From contig JAANSK020241071.1 of assembly GCA_011763485.2 (NCBI GenBank), positions 1 through 24,050 of the forward strand: 24,050 nt of DNA, written 5' to 3'. Every line of letters starts with the position of its first letter. The first letter of the stretch is position 1. This DNA comes from Isoetes engelmannii. Taxonomy: Eukaryota; Streptophyta; Lycopodiopsida; Isoetales; Isoetaceae. A program made the translations under genes and the position numbers. Below the pieces are notes generated by a model, which searched no databases, had not been told where the DNA came from, and saw nothing but the letters and a program-made list of their open reading frames with translations. Positions 1 through 10,241 of the stretch are shown in pieces.

Positions 1-2
1 CT

Positions 3-900
3 TCTAAAATGTGCCTCGTTAATGGGAAGGCAGCAAATTTGGATGGCATGTAGGCGGAGTTTCTCAAATGTGTTGTGCCTCCGATGGTGTTTGTCTTGAC
101 GACATTATTCAATAGATCATTGCAACAAGGCTTCCCCCCATAGTGGACTACTGGCAGAGTTGTTCCTATATACAAGGAAGGCGAGCCTAACTGCCGAGCC
201 AACCATCGCATCATTATGGTCAGCTCCCTCTTTGTAAAATTATTGGCTAGCATCCTTGAGCAAAGACGGACGACAACGACATGGGTAGAAGACGCGGAGA
301 TGTGTGCTCTTACACACGCAGCCTTCTGGCCTAGACACTCCACCATTGACCATATTTTCACTCTGAAAACCTTGATTGAGGATAGCAGGAATCGTCGGCA
401 AGACCTATATTGTTGTTTTGTGGATTTTGCAAAAGCTTTTGACAATGTACCTCAGGACAAGTTGTGGGACAGATTGAGGTAGCTAGGGAACCCTGTCGAC
501 TTGCAAAATGCAATATACAAGTTATAGGAGGTATGCTCAGATCCTCTGACACCATCAGGGCACCCTGTCGTCACTAGTATTTGAGTGCGCCAGGATTCTC
601 CCTCTCCCCAATGCTCTTTGGCTTATACATTGATCAGTTGAAAGATGGACTTGCTGAACATGCGGGGGAGGGCTCAACTCTTATGCTCCACATAATTCAG
701 CAAATCATATACACTGATGACGTCGACCTCTTGGCCTACACTCCAGAAGATATACAGATATGCAGCGCCACCTGGATGCTCTAAACGCTTTCTGTCGGTT
801 CTCTAGCATGTGGGTTAACTTGGCCAAAACTAGAAAGTTGCTAGTTCCATCCTCGAGTCCTGTCAGCTAATCCCGCCTTCCTTCACTTAACAAGGACCGA
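3..900 (+). pseudogene. LINE reverse transcriptase domain (fragment with TAG stops and a frameshift)
   Basis: RT copies element RNA into DNA at a nicked target. The frame starting at position 3 reads NGKAANLDGM, then a stop, AEFLK, later GRVVPIYKEGEP and SLFVKLLASILEQR, then RPRHSTIDHIFTLKTLIE and CCFVDFAKAFDNVPQDKLW (RT motif A with its Asp). A shift after about 500 gives SLSPMLFGLYIDQL (motif B region) and IYTDDVDLLAYTPED, which is motif C with YTDD where YADD is usual. Three in-frame stops at 51, 141 and 480 are all TAG and sit where Gln would fit. The two catalytic Asp pairs are present but the frame is broken, so no active enzyme is expected. The match to the non-LTR RT family is clear from motif order and spacing. 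Confidence 0.88.
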
Positions 901-902
901 AT

Positions 903-1797
903 GTGGAGGTGGCTCCGACCTACAAGTATTTGAGAACCGAGTTCCATACTATGACACATTGGGATGCTTGCATCACGTTGTGCATCATAGCAGGTTGGAA
1001 AGCATTGTATGCCATGCAGAACAACAGTCTCAAAGCAGAGTTGTATGTCTGGGGTTACAACAATACACCTATTCAAGGCCTTGGTCGAGCTTGTTCTCTT
1101 GCATGGGGCGGAGTTGTGGTATTCGATGATATCCCTTGCCACCTGGAATGACCTGGAACAGGTACATAAGACCTTCTTAGCACAAGCATTTGGGGTAAAT
1201 CCCATAGTTCCATATTAGATGCTACTGTAGGAGACGTGTTTCCTACCCCTCCAGAAGGCCGCAATGGACCGTCATATCCTTTACCAGAAGGCAGTTGGTA
1301 TGGGTGATGCCCATTTACCCAATCTTGCTTTAGCCATAGCATTGAGTCTAGGGCGTCTCAAAGCCTGCTGGAAGGACAAGCAAGCTCAGTGGTTCTCCCG
1401 ATGGAATGTACAGGCACACAGGCGCGTGCAAGTACGGATGAAGAAGGATCACGATGAATTGAAGCAATATCTTGATGCTTGCTTCTTTAGCAAACTCTGG
1501 GATGTAGATGCTCCAACACACGTCAAGATGGCACACTATCGGCAATAGGTCAATCCCATGCTCGTACGAGGCCCACATCACTACTTTTGAACCCATTTGC
1601 CCATGAAGAAGCGCAAACTGATAGCTTCTATTTGCACGGGCGTGCATCGCCTCCGCATTGAGATAGGCCAATGGATATGGGAGGCACGCAAGGACAGGAT
1701 TTGTCAATGTTGCCAACATGGTGCCATTGAGGATGAATGCTATACCCTTCAGACATGCCCAGCATTCGATCATATCCGAACATGGTATATTTAGTTA
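903..1797 (+). pseudogene. LINE ORF2 C-terminal part with Cys-rich end (decayed)
   Basis: This is the part after the RT palm of the same element. Frame 903-1151 begins VAPTYKYLRTEF, the usual block after the YADD motif. A shift near 1090 leads to VELVLLHGAELW and ATWNDLEQVHKTFLAQAFG, then 1264-1548 (HDELKQYLDACFFSKLWDV) and 1597-1794 (HRLRIEIGQW, ICQCCQHGAIEDECY, LQTCPAFDHIRTWY). The CxxC plus later Cys and His residues look like the C-terminal zinc-binding segment found in many LINEs. A TAG follows at about 1546. Length and motif order fit a LINE tail. Nothing suggests it was domesticated. Confidence 0.8.
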
Positions 1798-1963
1798 GTT
1801 ATGCCTGACCAGCTACTGCATGTGCTATTGAACATGGCCTCCGTAGGCTTGCTGGGATCATACTTTCAAGAGATCATGGCTACACAAACTTAGCTGTGTC
1901 CTTTGGGGCGGTATTGAATTTTGCTATATGATGGTAGTCTACCAGCATACTTAATACTGCCAA

Positions 1964-1999
1964 GGGTTTTTCTCTTGAAAACCTCGAGGCGAGGGTTTT
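1964..1999 (+). repeat. LINE 3' UTR hairpin
   Basis: AAAACCTCG at 1978-1986 can pair with CGAGGGTTTT at 1990-1999 around an AGG loop, and an alternative partner GGGTTTTT lies just upstream at 1964. A comparable arrangement occurs at 20101-20135 in the 3' end of another LINE in this window. In several LINE families the RT recognises such 3' stem-loops; here that role is inferred from position only. Confidence 0.55.
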
Positions 2000-2069
2000 G
2001 GTAAAACGCTTGTTAATCTCTTTGTTTTGGTCCATAGGCCAATTGGTCTCCGTGGACGATAAAAGTACA

Positions 2070-2085
2070 TTCTATTCTATTCTAA
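2070..2085 (+). repeat. ATTCT simple-repeat tail of the LINE
   Basis: Three head-to-tail ATTCT units directly follow GATAAAAGTAC, at the point where the coding and 3' UTR similarity ends. A short microsatellite in place of poly(A) marks the 3' terminus of the element. The boundary is therefore close to 2085-2090. Confidence 0.6.
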
Positions 2086-2119
2086 ACCTCCCAAAGTTCT
2101 TGACATAAATGCTCCAACT

Positions 2120-2613
2120 CTACGTTTAATCAAAATGGATCCAATATCCTTCCCCATAGCTTATGGTCTCCATCACTTTCTTAAAGTCCACTTTTCTGCC
2201 AACCCTTGCATAAAGTTTGGATAGTAAAATAAAAGCTGCTTCGTAATGAGGCTCTGTCGTAAGGAGCTTTGCACATTCCATTCACCTAACATTACATCAC
2301 CATAAATTCCACACGTGCCAAGGAAGGCTGTCCAAACCACAAGACCAGGGGCACATGACATAGAACCAAGAAGATCCTTGACCTCATGCAAGCATCTTGC
2401 ACGAGCGATGAGGTCAATGCATGTATAGTGTTCACCTTCTACTAGCCAAAATCCATAAACCTGACTTATATAATGGAATATGTTAAAGTAGCCTGCATTA
2501 TTACAAGCAAGAAGCATAAATATGAATGTGACGTTATCTGGTTTTGGCGCTTCATGTTGCATCTCCTTGGAAAAATTTATATCCTCTATACAACATTGAA
2601 GACTTAATGTCAT
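2120..2613 (-). pseudogene. PPR pseudogene, C-terminal (E-region) segment
   Basis: Read on the - strand from 2613 down, the frame gives SKEMQHEAPKPDNVTFIFML, an LLAC block, YISQVYGFWLVEGEHYTC, ARCLHEVKDLLGSM, then VVWTAFLGTCGIYGDVMLGE. This is the order P2-L2-S2-E1 seen at the end of PLS-class PPR proteins. Near 2270 the frame breaks; the shifted frame continues with FILLSKLYARVGRKVDFKKV (E2-like) and a stop near 2120. The expected HYACM and GRAG positions are eroded. PPR proteins of this class bind organelle RNAs, but this copy is not functional. It is probably the 3' part of the gene whose 5' part lies at 4294-5468, separated by the LINE at 2762-4045; that link is inferred from order, strand and lack of overlap. 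Confidence 0.75.
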
Positions 2614-2761
2614 ATTTCAACTCTCAGGTCTGATGTATGCTATGTCCTGTAGAATGATGATCTGACCTAACTCTCACATGCTATATACCTTTCAACTAAG
2701 CCAACAAACTAGTGAATGCCAACATTGATCCTCAATAGGAGATGTTGATATGGGACTTACA

Positions 2762-4045
2762 TTTTTTATTTTATTTTTGAAGGACTTTTCTCATTAAATT
2801 AAAAGAATAGCAATGGTACAAAGTGAGTGAAGAGAAAGAGAAACTGCCCCAAAGAGGCAGCGATACCCCACCACTCCGGCATCCTCTCAACAACTACTGA
2901 ACAAAATGCCCATCAGCATCTACAATCCCCAGGAAGTCTCGCCAGATGGCGAACTTCCGCTCCGCCAATCCCGGAAACACCAGAAAGCTATGAAACAATC
3001 TATACCTCAGGCGGGGAATCAAGGAGGCCGAAGGCTGCTGGACCCCCTGGAAAACCCACAACCGCCGCCGTCTCCAAATCATCCATACAAGCCAGGCCAC
3101 ACATAAGTGCAAGGCTTGCTTTTGCAACAGAGGCCAAGCACGTGGATACAAATGCAGCAGCAACTGCTGGCTGGTCAAGCGAACCCGAAACCGAGCCCGA
3201 ACCTACTCCCAGGCTGCCTGCAAGTGAGGGAAAAGGACCAGACAATGCTCCACTGTCTCACGATGAAGACCACAACAAGGGCACAGAGGACTCACCCCCG
3301 GCCGAAACCTACTCACCAGGGCATTTGCCCTGATACAATGGTGCACCACCGACCACAGGAGCACCCTAACCTTTGGCGAGGGAAGGGTACTCCACGTCCA
3401 AACCCAGACGGAGCGTCAGCGGGAGCCCAGAAGCTGCAAAGACCACTTGCCAGAAGGTGGCAAAGTGTCATGGATGACCAACGTACGGTAGGCAGACCGC
3501 ACAAAGCATGAAGCGTCCACATCAGGATGAACCTTCCAAACCTACACCACCACGTCATCCTGAAGTAGTACTGGTATGTGCAGCGGAATGTGACGGGCCA
3601 CCTGCTCCCGAATAGACCGGTCACTGGCCCTCAAACAAAACCGGGCCCGGAAGAACTCCCATGATGCCACCTGGCCACCCCAATATTAATCCTCCAAAGT
3701 GAGCACCCCAGCCAGCCTCCAACGGGCCTGCGTCCGAGCGTGTACAGAGGCGGTCCGAGCGTGCACAGAGGCGGCCAGGGGCAAGTGTGCTGGAGGTAGA
3801 GGAACCCACAAGAAGGGCAAGGAGTGATGGTATACTGCGGCATGGTCCAACTGAAACAGTACCCGCACATGGTCCCAGGCCCGCAACACCCCAGTGAGAA
3901 AGGGGGATGCATGCGGGAAAGGCTTAAACCCATACAACAAAGCCCATGGCAACTCCACATGCACAGAAGGCTTCTCGAATGCCACACAGTGGCGAAGGGA
4001 CTACAACAACAACGCCGCAGCATCAGATATATAGTTGTAAAATGA
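2762..4045 (-). mobile_element. L1-like LINE 3' fragment inserted in the PPR pseudogene
   Basis: On the - strand the block ends (at its left) with an A-rich run complementary to 2760-2780, preceded by a terminal sequence reading GTACCATTGCTATTC, like the ends of plant LINEs. Inside, the frame 3985-3686 reads VELPWALLYGFKPFPHASPF, GVLRAWDHVRVLFQ, YHHSLPFLWVPL, and the frame around 3178-2894 reads CVAWLVWMIWRRRRLWVFQG, matching the C-terminal region after the RT in plant L1-like LINEs. The reading frame changes several times. The block is clearly richer in G and C than its AT-rich flanks, so it is a foreign insert. The 5' (right) boundary near 4045 is approximate, and I did not find a convincing target-site duplication. 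Confidence 0.7.
3733..3774. repeat. 21-bp tandem duplication inside the LINE fragment
   Basis: The unit TCCGAGCGTG followed by T/CACAGAGGCGG occurs twice in tandem (3733-3753 and 3754-3774) with one mismatch. On the - strand it duplicates the heptapeptide ASVHART in frame. It is a local replication-slippage product, not a shared feature of LINEs. Confidence 0.8.
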
Positions 4046-4293
4046 AATATTCATGATATATATTCCTTTTCTCTTAGAGGAAAAGTGCAGGGATACCATG
4101 TCTAAAGAAAGACATAAGAAAACACAGAGTTTCTCGTTTCCAGACAAAAACAAACTTAGAGAGAACATGAATTTACACTCTTTGCTAGACAACCCCGCTC
4201 AAAATATCTTCATTCCTCTCGTTTGCAGCCCGAAACACATCCCATTCTCTAACCTATAGACACTAAACAGATAAAACCGCATGTCAATGTCAG
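4046..4293. other. AT-rich spacer, no gene seen
   Basis: This interval joins the LINE fragment to the recognisable PPR segment. No PPR motif, RT motif or other coding similarity could be followed through it on either strand. It may be a decayed part of the PPR gene. Confidence 0.4.
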
Positions 4294-5468
4294 TTAGACG
4301 ATTTGAACAGTGATGTCTAGCAATAGGGAAGACCGTAAATCTACTCTTGTATCAAGTTTGGAGCAGAGTATATGCTGACGTATACCTAGAATATGCCAAA
4401 AGCCACATAAGCGAGCCTCTAGGGCAACCCAAAAATGACATTTATTTGTGCCATTTATACTTTTTTTGTAACTAGCTGATATAACTGAATTATCATTGTA
4501 TTTCAAGTTCCAACTTCGAGTAAGTAAGAGGCACAACTAAAATAATGGACTCAAAAGTTAACAAAAATCTTCCCCCCTCCTTAAAAATCCTACATTTCTG
4601 AAAAGATCAATCATGTGTTTATGATGCATGTTACTGGTGTAATGTACTGATTTCTGGTCATAAGGAAAAATAGTGGAAGACCTCATCCAACATATCTAAA
4701 CAAATGGATGCATCAAACATACCAGAAAATTATGTGTCATTTGATTAAATGCCTGCAAGTACAGTTTCTCCCAAATATTGACCAGCAAGCTCCCGCACCT
4801 GCACGAAATGCATGCACATTTATCACTGCATTCCAATTTTTCAAGTAATGCATTTTGGTAAATTTCCCTTTTTCCAATTTTTCAACTAAATAACATGCTT
4901 GTACAATGCAACCGCAATTTCCATATATACTGACCAGGGAGTTCCTAATAGTCATGTCTTATTCATGTCCACTAGAAATGATGTGAAAATGTCGTAACCT
5001 ACACATCCCATCCTACAGTAGGTTTCAGGTCTTGCTATTGCATCTGCTTGACAAGTTGTAGAGCAAAATATCATGGCCATGTCTAATGTGACCTCCAAAA
5101 TTGCATTCCATGATCTCAATTTTTTATATAACACTCGCCAAACGCCTTTACATGCATCGACAAGTTCCCACATCCTGCTTACATAATAATAACATCATTT
5201 ACATCAATAGTTCTACATAAGGTCTGTATGATATAATGAAGCTATGGATAACCTTGCCTTGCTCCATAGCTCCAAGTTAAGCTTTAAAATGCTTGTAATA
5301 TTGTGGCACAACTTGGTTTCAGCCATTTCTCTTGTTAGATCACAAGCCAAATACCACAAACAACTTCAAGTTTCACTCAACAATGCCACTTCTATTATAT
5401 TCATAAAGACTGCACTTAAACATTTTATTTCCAATACACCATTGGCAATACCATATATGTTACTGTAG
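4294..5468 (-). pseudogene. PPR pseudogene, N-terminal and middle segment
   Basis: Going down the - strand, PPR blocks appear in the expected order but in changing frames. Around 5460-5250: GVLEIKCLSAVF, then REMAETKLCHN, SILK and LWSKARLS (S, P and L motif remnants). At 5173-5090: MWELVDACKGVWRVLYKKLR and SWNAILE. At 4955-4740: NSLVSIYGNCGCIVQACYLV, then NWNAVINVHAF. At 4450-4300: RQHILCSKLDTRVDLRSSLL. Each block is a recognisable piece of a P-L-S repeat, with CG, GK and MY positions partly changed. Frameshifts and stops between the blocks rule out a working protein. Its 3' end is probably the segment at 2120-2613. Confidence 0.65.
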
Positions 5469-5749
5469 CACCCTTGATATAAACGAGAATCATTATTTAA
5501 ACAATGCAACAAAACCCGTGGTAACTGCTTGATTCAATCTCAATTAACTGAATGAATAATTCTATCTATACATCATTTAATTCCATCATTTAATCTTTAG
5601 TAGCACAACTGATCATATGGACAAGATAAAATGTCCTCTGATCATTTTTCCATTGACCTTATGAACAAGATAAAATGTCCTGAAATACTTTGGCTTGTAA
5701 GCAAGATAAAATGCTTGTAGATCATAAATAATAATAGTGAGTTGGCGTG
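5469..5749. other. AT-rich spacer with a three-copy CAAGATAAAATG repeat
   Basis: No coding signal was found. The stretch contains CAAGATAAAATG at 5622, 5666 and 5702. The first two copies share a longer core, ACAAGATAAAATGTCCT, and GATCAT occurs near all three. The spacing (44 and 36 bp) suggests a degenerate tandem repeat. Confidence 0.55.
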
Positions 5750-6560
5750 GCGGGCCGTATCTCATGCAGTGGTGGGGCTATGATTCTGGCAGCGTACTGT
5801 AGAGGAATACGTACAATTTCGAAGTTTTGACGAGCTTAATTGAATACAGAGGTTTTGAGGTGCCGCTGTATTTCCTGAATGTGGGAGTTCCTGATTGCGC
5901 ATGGTGTTTTTTTTGGCATGTCGTGTGCTGCTCGTGCTCCGCGGATTGAAGAGGACAGCTGCTGTTCCCATGCCGAGCGGATGTTTTTGGTCTCAGCTGT
6001 GCGCTTCCTTCAAATTTTCTTCCCTGCAGACCTCTGTGTGGGTCTTCAAGAACAGCTTCCGCCATGTTTAGGTGTTCCGGAAGGGCTTCGCAGCCCTGTT
6101 TAGCTGTTCCGGAAGGGTTGTGCAGCCCCTGTATAACGAGGCAGGTGTGGAAAGCAGAGGAAAGGTGTGACGAGCAGAAGGGGAGCAAAGCAGAGGAATC
6201 CGCTTCAGCAATCCGATTTGGCGTAAAGAATCCGCCTGCATCAGCGCTTGGACTCCACCTGCAACAAAGGGCAGAATTTGGCAAGGACTGAGGAGAATCT
6301 TGGCTGGGGTCTGGACTCGTTGGCAAACACGAAGGTCGAGTGATATATCCAGGCTGATAGGAGCTGTGGTGGTTGAATCAGGCAGGCTCCCTTACAAGAG
6401 TAACTAGGGTGCTGCAAGAAGCCGTGGCACAGCGGCGGGAGCGACGATGGACATTTGATTCTGTTTTTTTCGCTTTTTTTTTCCTTCAATCATATGTCCG
6501 TTTTGCACTATTGCCTCTTGCGGGCATTTTTTATCTCAAAATCTTAGTGGCCTTTGATTA
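5750..6560. other. GC-rich island of unknown function
   Basis: This block is noticeably richer in G, C and CpG than the AT-rich sequence on both sides. On the - strand it keeps a 182-codon open frame (6326-5778) rich in Ser, Pro, Ala and His, and on the + strand several 60-80 codon frames. I recognise no domain in any of them, and the composition is enough to explain the open frames. It could be a promoter/5' UTR island, a decayed element, or a lineage-specific gene. A 32-bp tandem duplication with hairpin arms lies inside (6065-6128). A T-rich run at 6463-6482 closes the right side. Confidence 0.3.
6065..6128 (+). repeat. 32-bp tandem duplication with GGGCT/AGCCC hairpins
   Basis: TGTTTAGGTGTTCCGGAAGG begins the first unit (6065-6096), and the second unit (6097-6128) differs at only a few positions. 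The first unit contains AGGGCTTCGCAGCCCT, a perfect 6-bp stem with a TCGC loop; the second keeps the outer pairs but has changes in the stem. It is a local duplication of unknown role. Confidence 0.8.
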
Positions 6561-7150
6561 GGCATCAAATATGGAATATCCAATAAATCAATGGCCCAAA
6601 ATAAAAACCGAAGACAAGCCCCAATAAGTAAGAAGCACTATGTTTGACACATAGCACTATGTAATAATAATAGTGATAACTCATGTATTGCCAACATCTC
6701 TTCCATGCATTTAAAACATATCAAGGCAAAGAAGTAATGACAATGTTGAGCACTGCAATCATTGCATCCCAAGATACATACATCCCAACTTATTAAACTC
6801 TTTATGAGCCTCCTCTATGGGGGTGTCCATCCGCTGCGCACTTCAGCGTAGGACTTATGTTGCATCAAAATGAACAACTTTTAAGCCATGTGGAGCACAA
6901 GGCAAATGACTAACAAGATAGGATACATGGCAAGCTTTGTTGCATACCAAGGTGGCAATGCCAAGTCATCTTATGGAGTGCCGAACTGGTGGGGGTACTG
7001 GTACCACCAAGTCTAAGGTGGCAGCCATATAGGCTACCAGGGTAGCCATTGAAGGCTGCAACACATAATTGTTAGGCAAGGACTCGTTTTTTCCCTGGGT
7101 AACGAAGGCCAATCTTTCAAGTAATCCATGAAGATCCCAAAAACCTGATG
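6561..7150. other. Spacer, no gene seen
   Basis: AT-rich sequence without a coding run that resembles any family. It holds only small features: the repeated word AGCACTATGT at about 6635 and 6654, and a short inverted repeat around GGTACTGGTACC near 6996. Nothing else is supported. Confidence 0.4.
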
Positions 7151-7154
7151 AGAT

Positions 7155-7275
7155 TGTTAAAGAACACTATGACACCGCTTGAATCTACTTTTAAGCGCTT
7201 AAAAACAATTTTGATCAAATTTGTATGCTTGATGCTTTTAAGCACTTGAAAACAGATTTGCCGAAACAAACTTGA
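7155..7275. repeat. Palindromic repeat cluster, possible MITE remnant
   Basis: TTTTAAGCGCTTAAAA at 7189-7204 is a perfect 16-bp palindrome. A near copy, CTTTTAAGCACTTGAAAACA, lies at 7235-7254, and between them CAATTTTGATCAAATTTG is a near palindrome. Internal AAGCGCTT words and an end such as TTTGCCGAAACA are typical of small non-autonomous DNA transposons in plants. Clear terminal inverted repeats and a target duplication could not be defined, so this is tentative. Confidence 0.35.
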
Positions 7276-7517
7276 TTCTAAACAGCAATATTTGAAACCA
7301 TTAATCATCTATCCACTTTGTTTCTCCTGTGTAGAATCTGTAATATACAAGATTTTTATATCAGTTATGCTTAACCCATATCTTTAACCCAACAAAGAAA
7401 AACATCATGACACTACACTAATCTTGCCTTACTTATCCAAACTGTAAGCAGTAAGGCCCTTCATTTAATATCATTCAGCAGTTTATGTGTATCAGTTCAT
7501 GTCTACGTAGCCATGAA

Positions 7518-9626
7518 TCATCTTATGGCCAAGGGATCAGATAAATAGTGAATGACAACAGCATGCTGAAGTACCATGTTGTCCCAGGTAATTTGTGGCG
7601 CAATTTCAATGGAGGCTCTTCCTTTTCCACTCTTTGTCTGAACATATAGCAGCATAAATATCTCGTGAAAGTGATGCTTTAGCCTGATGTCTGGCAGATG
7701 CAACCGGATTCTGTTCATGTATTCCTTCGCTCTAAGACTAACTTACATGTTTCTAAAATGGCCTTCTTTGCCATTTCCAACTGCAGCAGCATTCACGCAA
7801 CATCTATTCTCTAAATATCAAGTTGAACTGCCACATCGCAATAGGTGATATGATGTAGTGTTTGCCATGTCAACATATTTGCATGGTTTTATCGTCTGCT
7901 GACAATGTAGCAGAAGATAGTCTAAGTAGGTTAATTTTTTTTACTTTCAAACTTACTAAGTTTAACAAGAAGATTTGCCTTACATACAAGCATAGGGAAA
8001 AGCAATACTGACCAAAGGGTGGTGTCAAAACTAATTGCCCATCCCTGACTGGTGTATAATCTTCCATATATAGAAGCCGAGGGACCAAATTAAATGATGA
8101 TGCCAAATCTGGATTAAATGCATGTACTACTGTCTGGCAGACCTCTCTAAAGGCCAATCTTACATCATAATATTTTTACACATTCAATAACGAACGAAGA
8201 GATAGCAATGCCCACACAAAATAAAAGCTTTGTAAATAGCAGAAGGACAAAATTATACCTCCCTCTTATGCACGATGAATCAATCACAAATAGCTAAGAG
8301 ACTTGCGATAACGCCAGAAGCTCTGTTTTCAATAAGGTCAGGGAAAATTTGTTTGAGTTCCTCAAAAATCATATTCACATGAAAGATCTTGCTTAGACAC
8401 TCTCAAGGCCTGCAACCTAACCAGAAAACTGACCGGACAAACAAGAGGGCTATTGCAAATGCACCACGATGAAGGTGGAAATTTACAAATGGATCAAAGA
8501 TTGCTATCAAAGACTGCACTTTAAAGGTTCAGTGCTTATGCATCGATAAGCAAAGAAGATGCCCAACAAAGAATCGCTGAAAAAGTTCCATGTAAAGCAG
8601 ATCTGAAGCACATTCCAAGATTGCCTGCCGTACAACATGAGCTAAATTAGACTTCAAAGGACATAGTTTCATAGCAGGATATAATTCCAGAATATGACCT
8701 AGCCATAATGAAATCATAATCTATATCGCGACAATATCTATCAGAAAATTGTTAGTCTGCTGCAAAACTTTGCTACTTGTGATTTGCATTTGCATAAAGG
8801 AAAATATATTCGGTTAACATAGAAGGGTCCTCATCTATAAAGATGTATTGTTTCAGTATCTGTTTGAAATGTATCTGTTGAGTATTGTTTCCTCATCCTT
8901 GTGCACTGCCCAGCAATGAGGAGAGTTCCATCAAGAACCTTAGCACCTAACATGGTGCAGCAGGCCACAACTATAGCCATAGACATTAAGAATTGAGCAT
9001 GAGGTTGTGTAGCATTGGGGCTTGTCAATCACTACCACAAACTGGATCCCCACTCTAAGTACATATGCAAGTAGGTAAGACATCGCACAAGGTTGAAATG
9101 ATAAGGAGTTATTGCTTAGCCCAAGGTAAACTGTGTGGCCAGGCAATTAAAAGCACATGCAATATAATTTACATGCATAGTCTACATTATTCTTCAGTTA
9201 CAAATGCACTAAACAATTAATGGCAACAGCCTACAGCAAGGACAAACCAACTATTGCTGTGGTAATCCTGAAAAATACAAGAACTTATCTATTTCTTCCA
9301 TGTGCAACTCCTAATATGAGAACTTTTACCAAAATAAAGCCCATGGCCTATTACTTCATAGAGCAATGCTAGGCAGATAGTACATTCCTATTAGACCTCT
9401 TAAATATGATGCGCTACAAATGTGCATCCAGCTAGGCTACGCATATTGTATTTGGGCACAAGGTCAGGTATATAGCAGAGTTATCCTTGTCCTCAATAGT
9501 GAATAAGTTTGCTTAATAGACCAAGAACAAAAAATTTCAACAAATATAATGCTTAACAATTGAGAGGCCTACCTCAGGAAAGGGTGTAATCCCTGCTGCC
9601 CGATTTTTGAAGATCCAAGCTTCCAT
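7518..9626 (-). CDS. Candidate intron-containing gene, product not recognised
   Basis: Several exon-like stretches lie in order on the - strand. A first exon could be 9626-9573: an ATG, 18 codons (MEAWIFKNRAAGITPFPE) and a good donor, GAG|GTAGGC. At 8717-8529 there is an open run including AHVVRQAILECASDLLYMEL. Around 8380-8290 there is FEELKQIFPDLIEN and SGVIASLLAIC. At 8158-8013, between an AG acceptor and a G|GTCAGT donor, is VCQTVVHAFNPDLASSFNLV followed by a proline-rich end. At 7718-7518 there is an open run starting MNRIRLHLPDIRLKHHF. The amino acid composition looks protein-like and unlike the surrounding noise, but no family was recognised, I could not join the exons in phase, and stops occur in some. 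It may be a real gene with long introns, or a pseudogene. Confidence 0.3.
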
Positions 9627-10241
9627 TCTAAAACCACAGAATCCAATTATCCGCTATGAGGACTCCAATTAGTGATCGCAGCCTATTTGGTATGGTAATC
9701 GCAGCCTATAGTTGGATCTAAGAATCCTCCTCCGGCCGTTTCCTCATCCGCGAAAGGCATTTTCGGCGTCCTACGTGGCACCTGCGCAACCAATGGCCAC
9801 CCTCCCCTATGTGTCCACACTGTGCATATTTTCGATTATATTTTCCAATAGATAAGATAAGATAACATAACATAACTATCAACTTTCCTTGTTGGCGACT
9901 TGTAGAAAACGAATATTCAAACGGATATTCATGGTATATTCTAGAATCTTCACCCTTATAAACCAAAAAAAGATTTGCCCTTATGGCAACAAAAAAAGCA
10001 AACAAACATGTACTACGTATACTGCGCACTATAGGTGATCAACCGTACCCCCCAAATTAAACCGATAGAAATTTGTATTATATCACATAACTGTTAATGG
10101 CACTATGGATTTCGCAGAACTGATTTAAGGGCTCTATTGTTGAAGATAAAGGACGTCCAAGCAAATGAGCATCTGCAGTTCCAGTCAATTTTGTCAGGTT
10201 GGAGGTAGCTTCTGTACTGGTATATTGCTTTGTAAAATTCA
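9627..10241. promoter_or_regulatory. Intergenic region upstream of the PPR gene
   Basis: If the - strand candidate gene starts at 9626, this 0.6 kb is a divergent promoter region; otherwise it is just the PPR upstream region. It includes the 12-bp direct repeat ATCGCAGCCTAT at about 9676 and 9699, a GC-rich patch at 9725-9790 and an AT-rich patch at 9830-9870. No TATA box was placed with confidence. An open - strand frame here (10029-9718) shows no domain. Confidence 0.3.

Larger units (their letters stand above)
1..2090 (+). mobile_element. LINE-type non-LTR retrotransposon, 5' truncated by the window edge and decayed
   Basis: The stretch can be read as one non-LTR retrotransposon ORF2 spread over three frames. 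It begins inside the reverse transcriptase (positions 3-482), continues in another frame (about 581-900), shifts again near 900 and near 1090, and ends with a Cys-rich C-terminus near 1790. A 3' UTR follows with a G/A-rich hairpin at 1964-1999 and a short tandem tail of ATTCT units at 2070-2085, as expected for target-primed insertion with a simple-repeat tail. No endonuclease domain is visible because the window starts after it. Several frameshifts and nonsense codons mean the copy is dead. The clade is not assigned; the DFAKAFD and C-terminal CQCC features need a tree. Confidence 0.88.

Noticed and set aside
1348-1773. 141-codon - strand open frame
   Set aside because: Antisense to the recognisable LINE C-terminal region and without any domain of its own.
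2827-3333. 168-codon + strand open frame rich in Pro, Ser and Glu
   Set aside because: It lies antisense to the LINE fragment, whose - strand reading shows LINE motifs; the frame is open because of high GC content.
5778-6326. 182-codon - strand open frame as a gene
   Set aside because: Low-complexity composition in a GC-rich island, no domain, no clear promoter; kept only as part of the island description.
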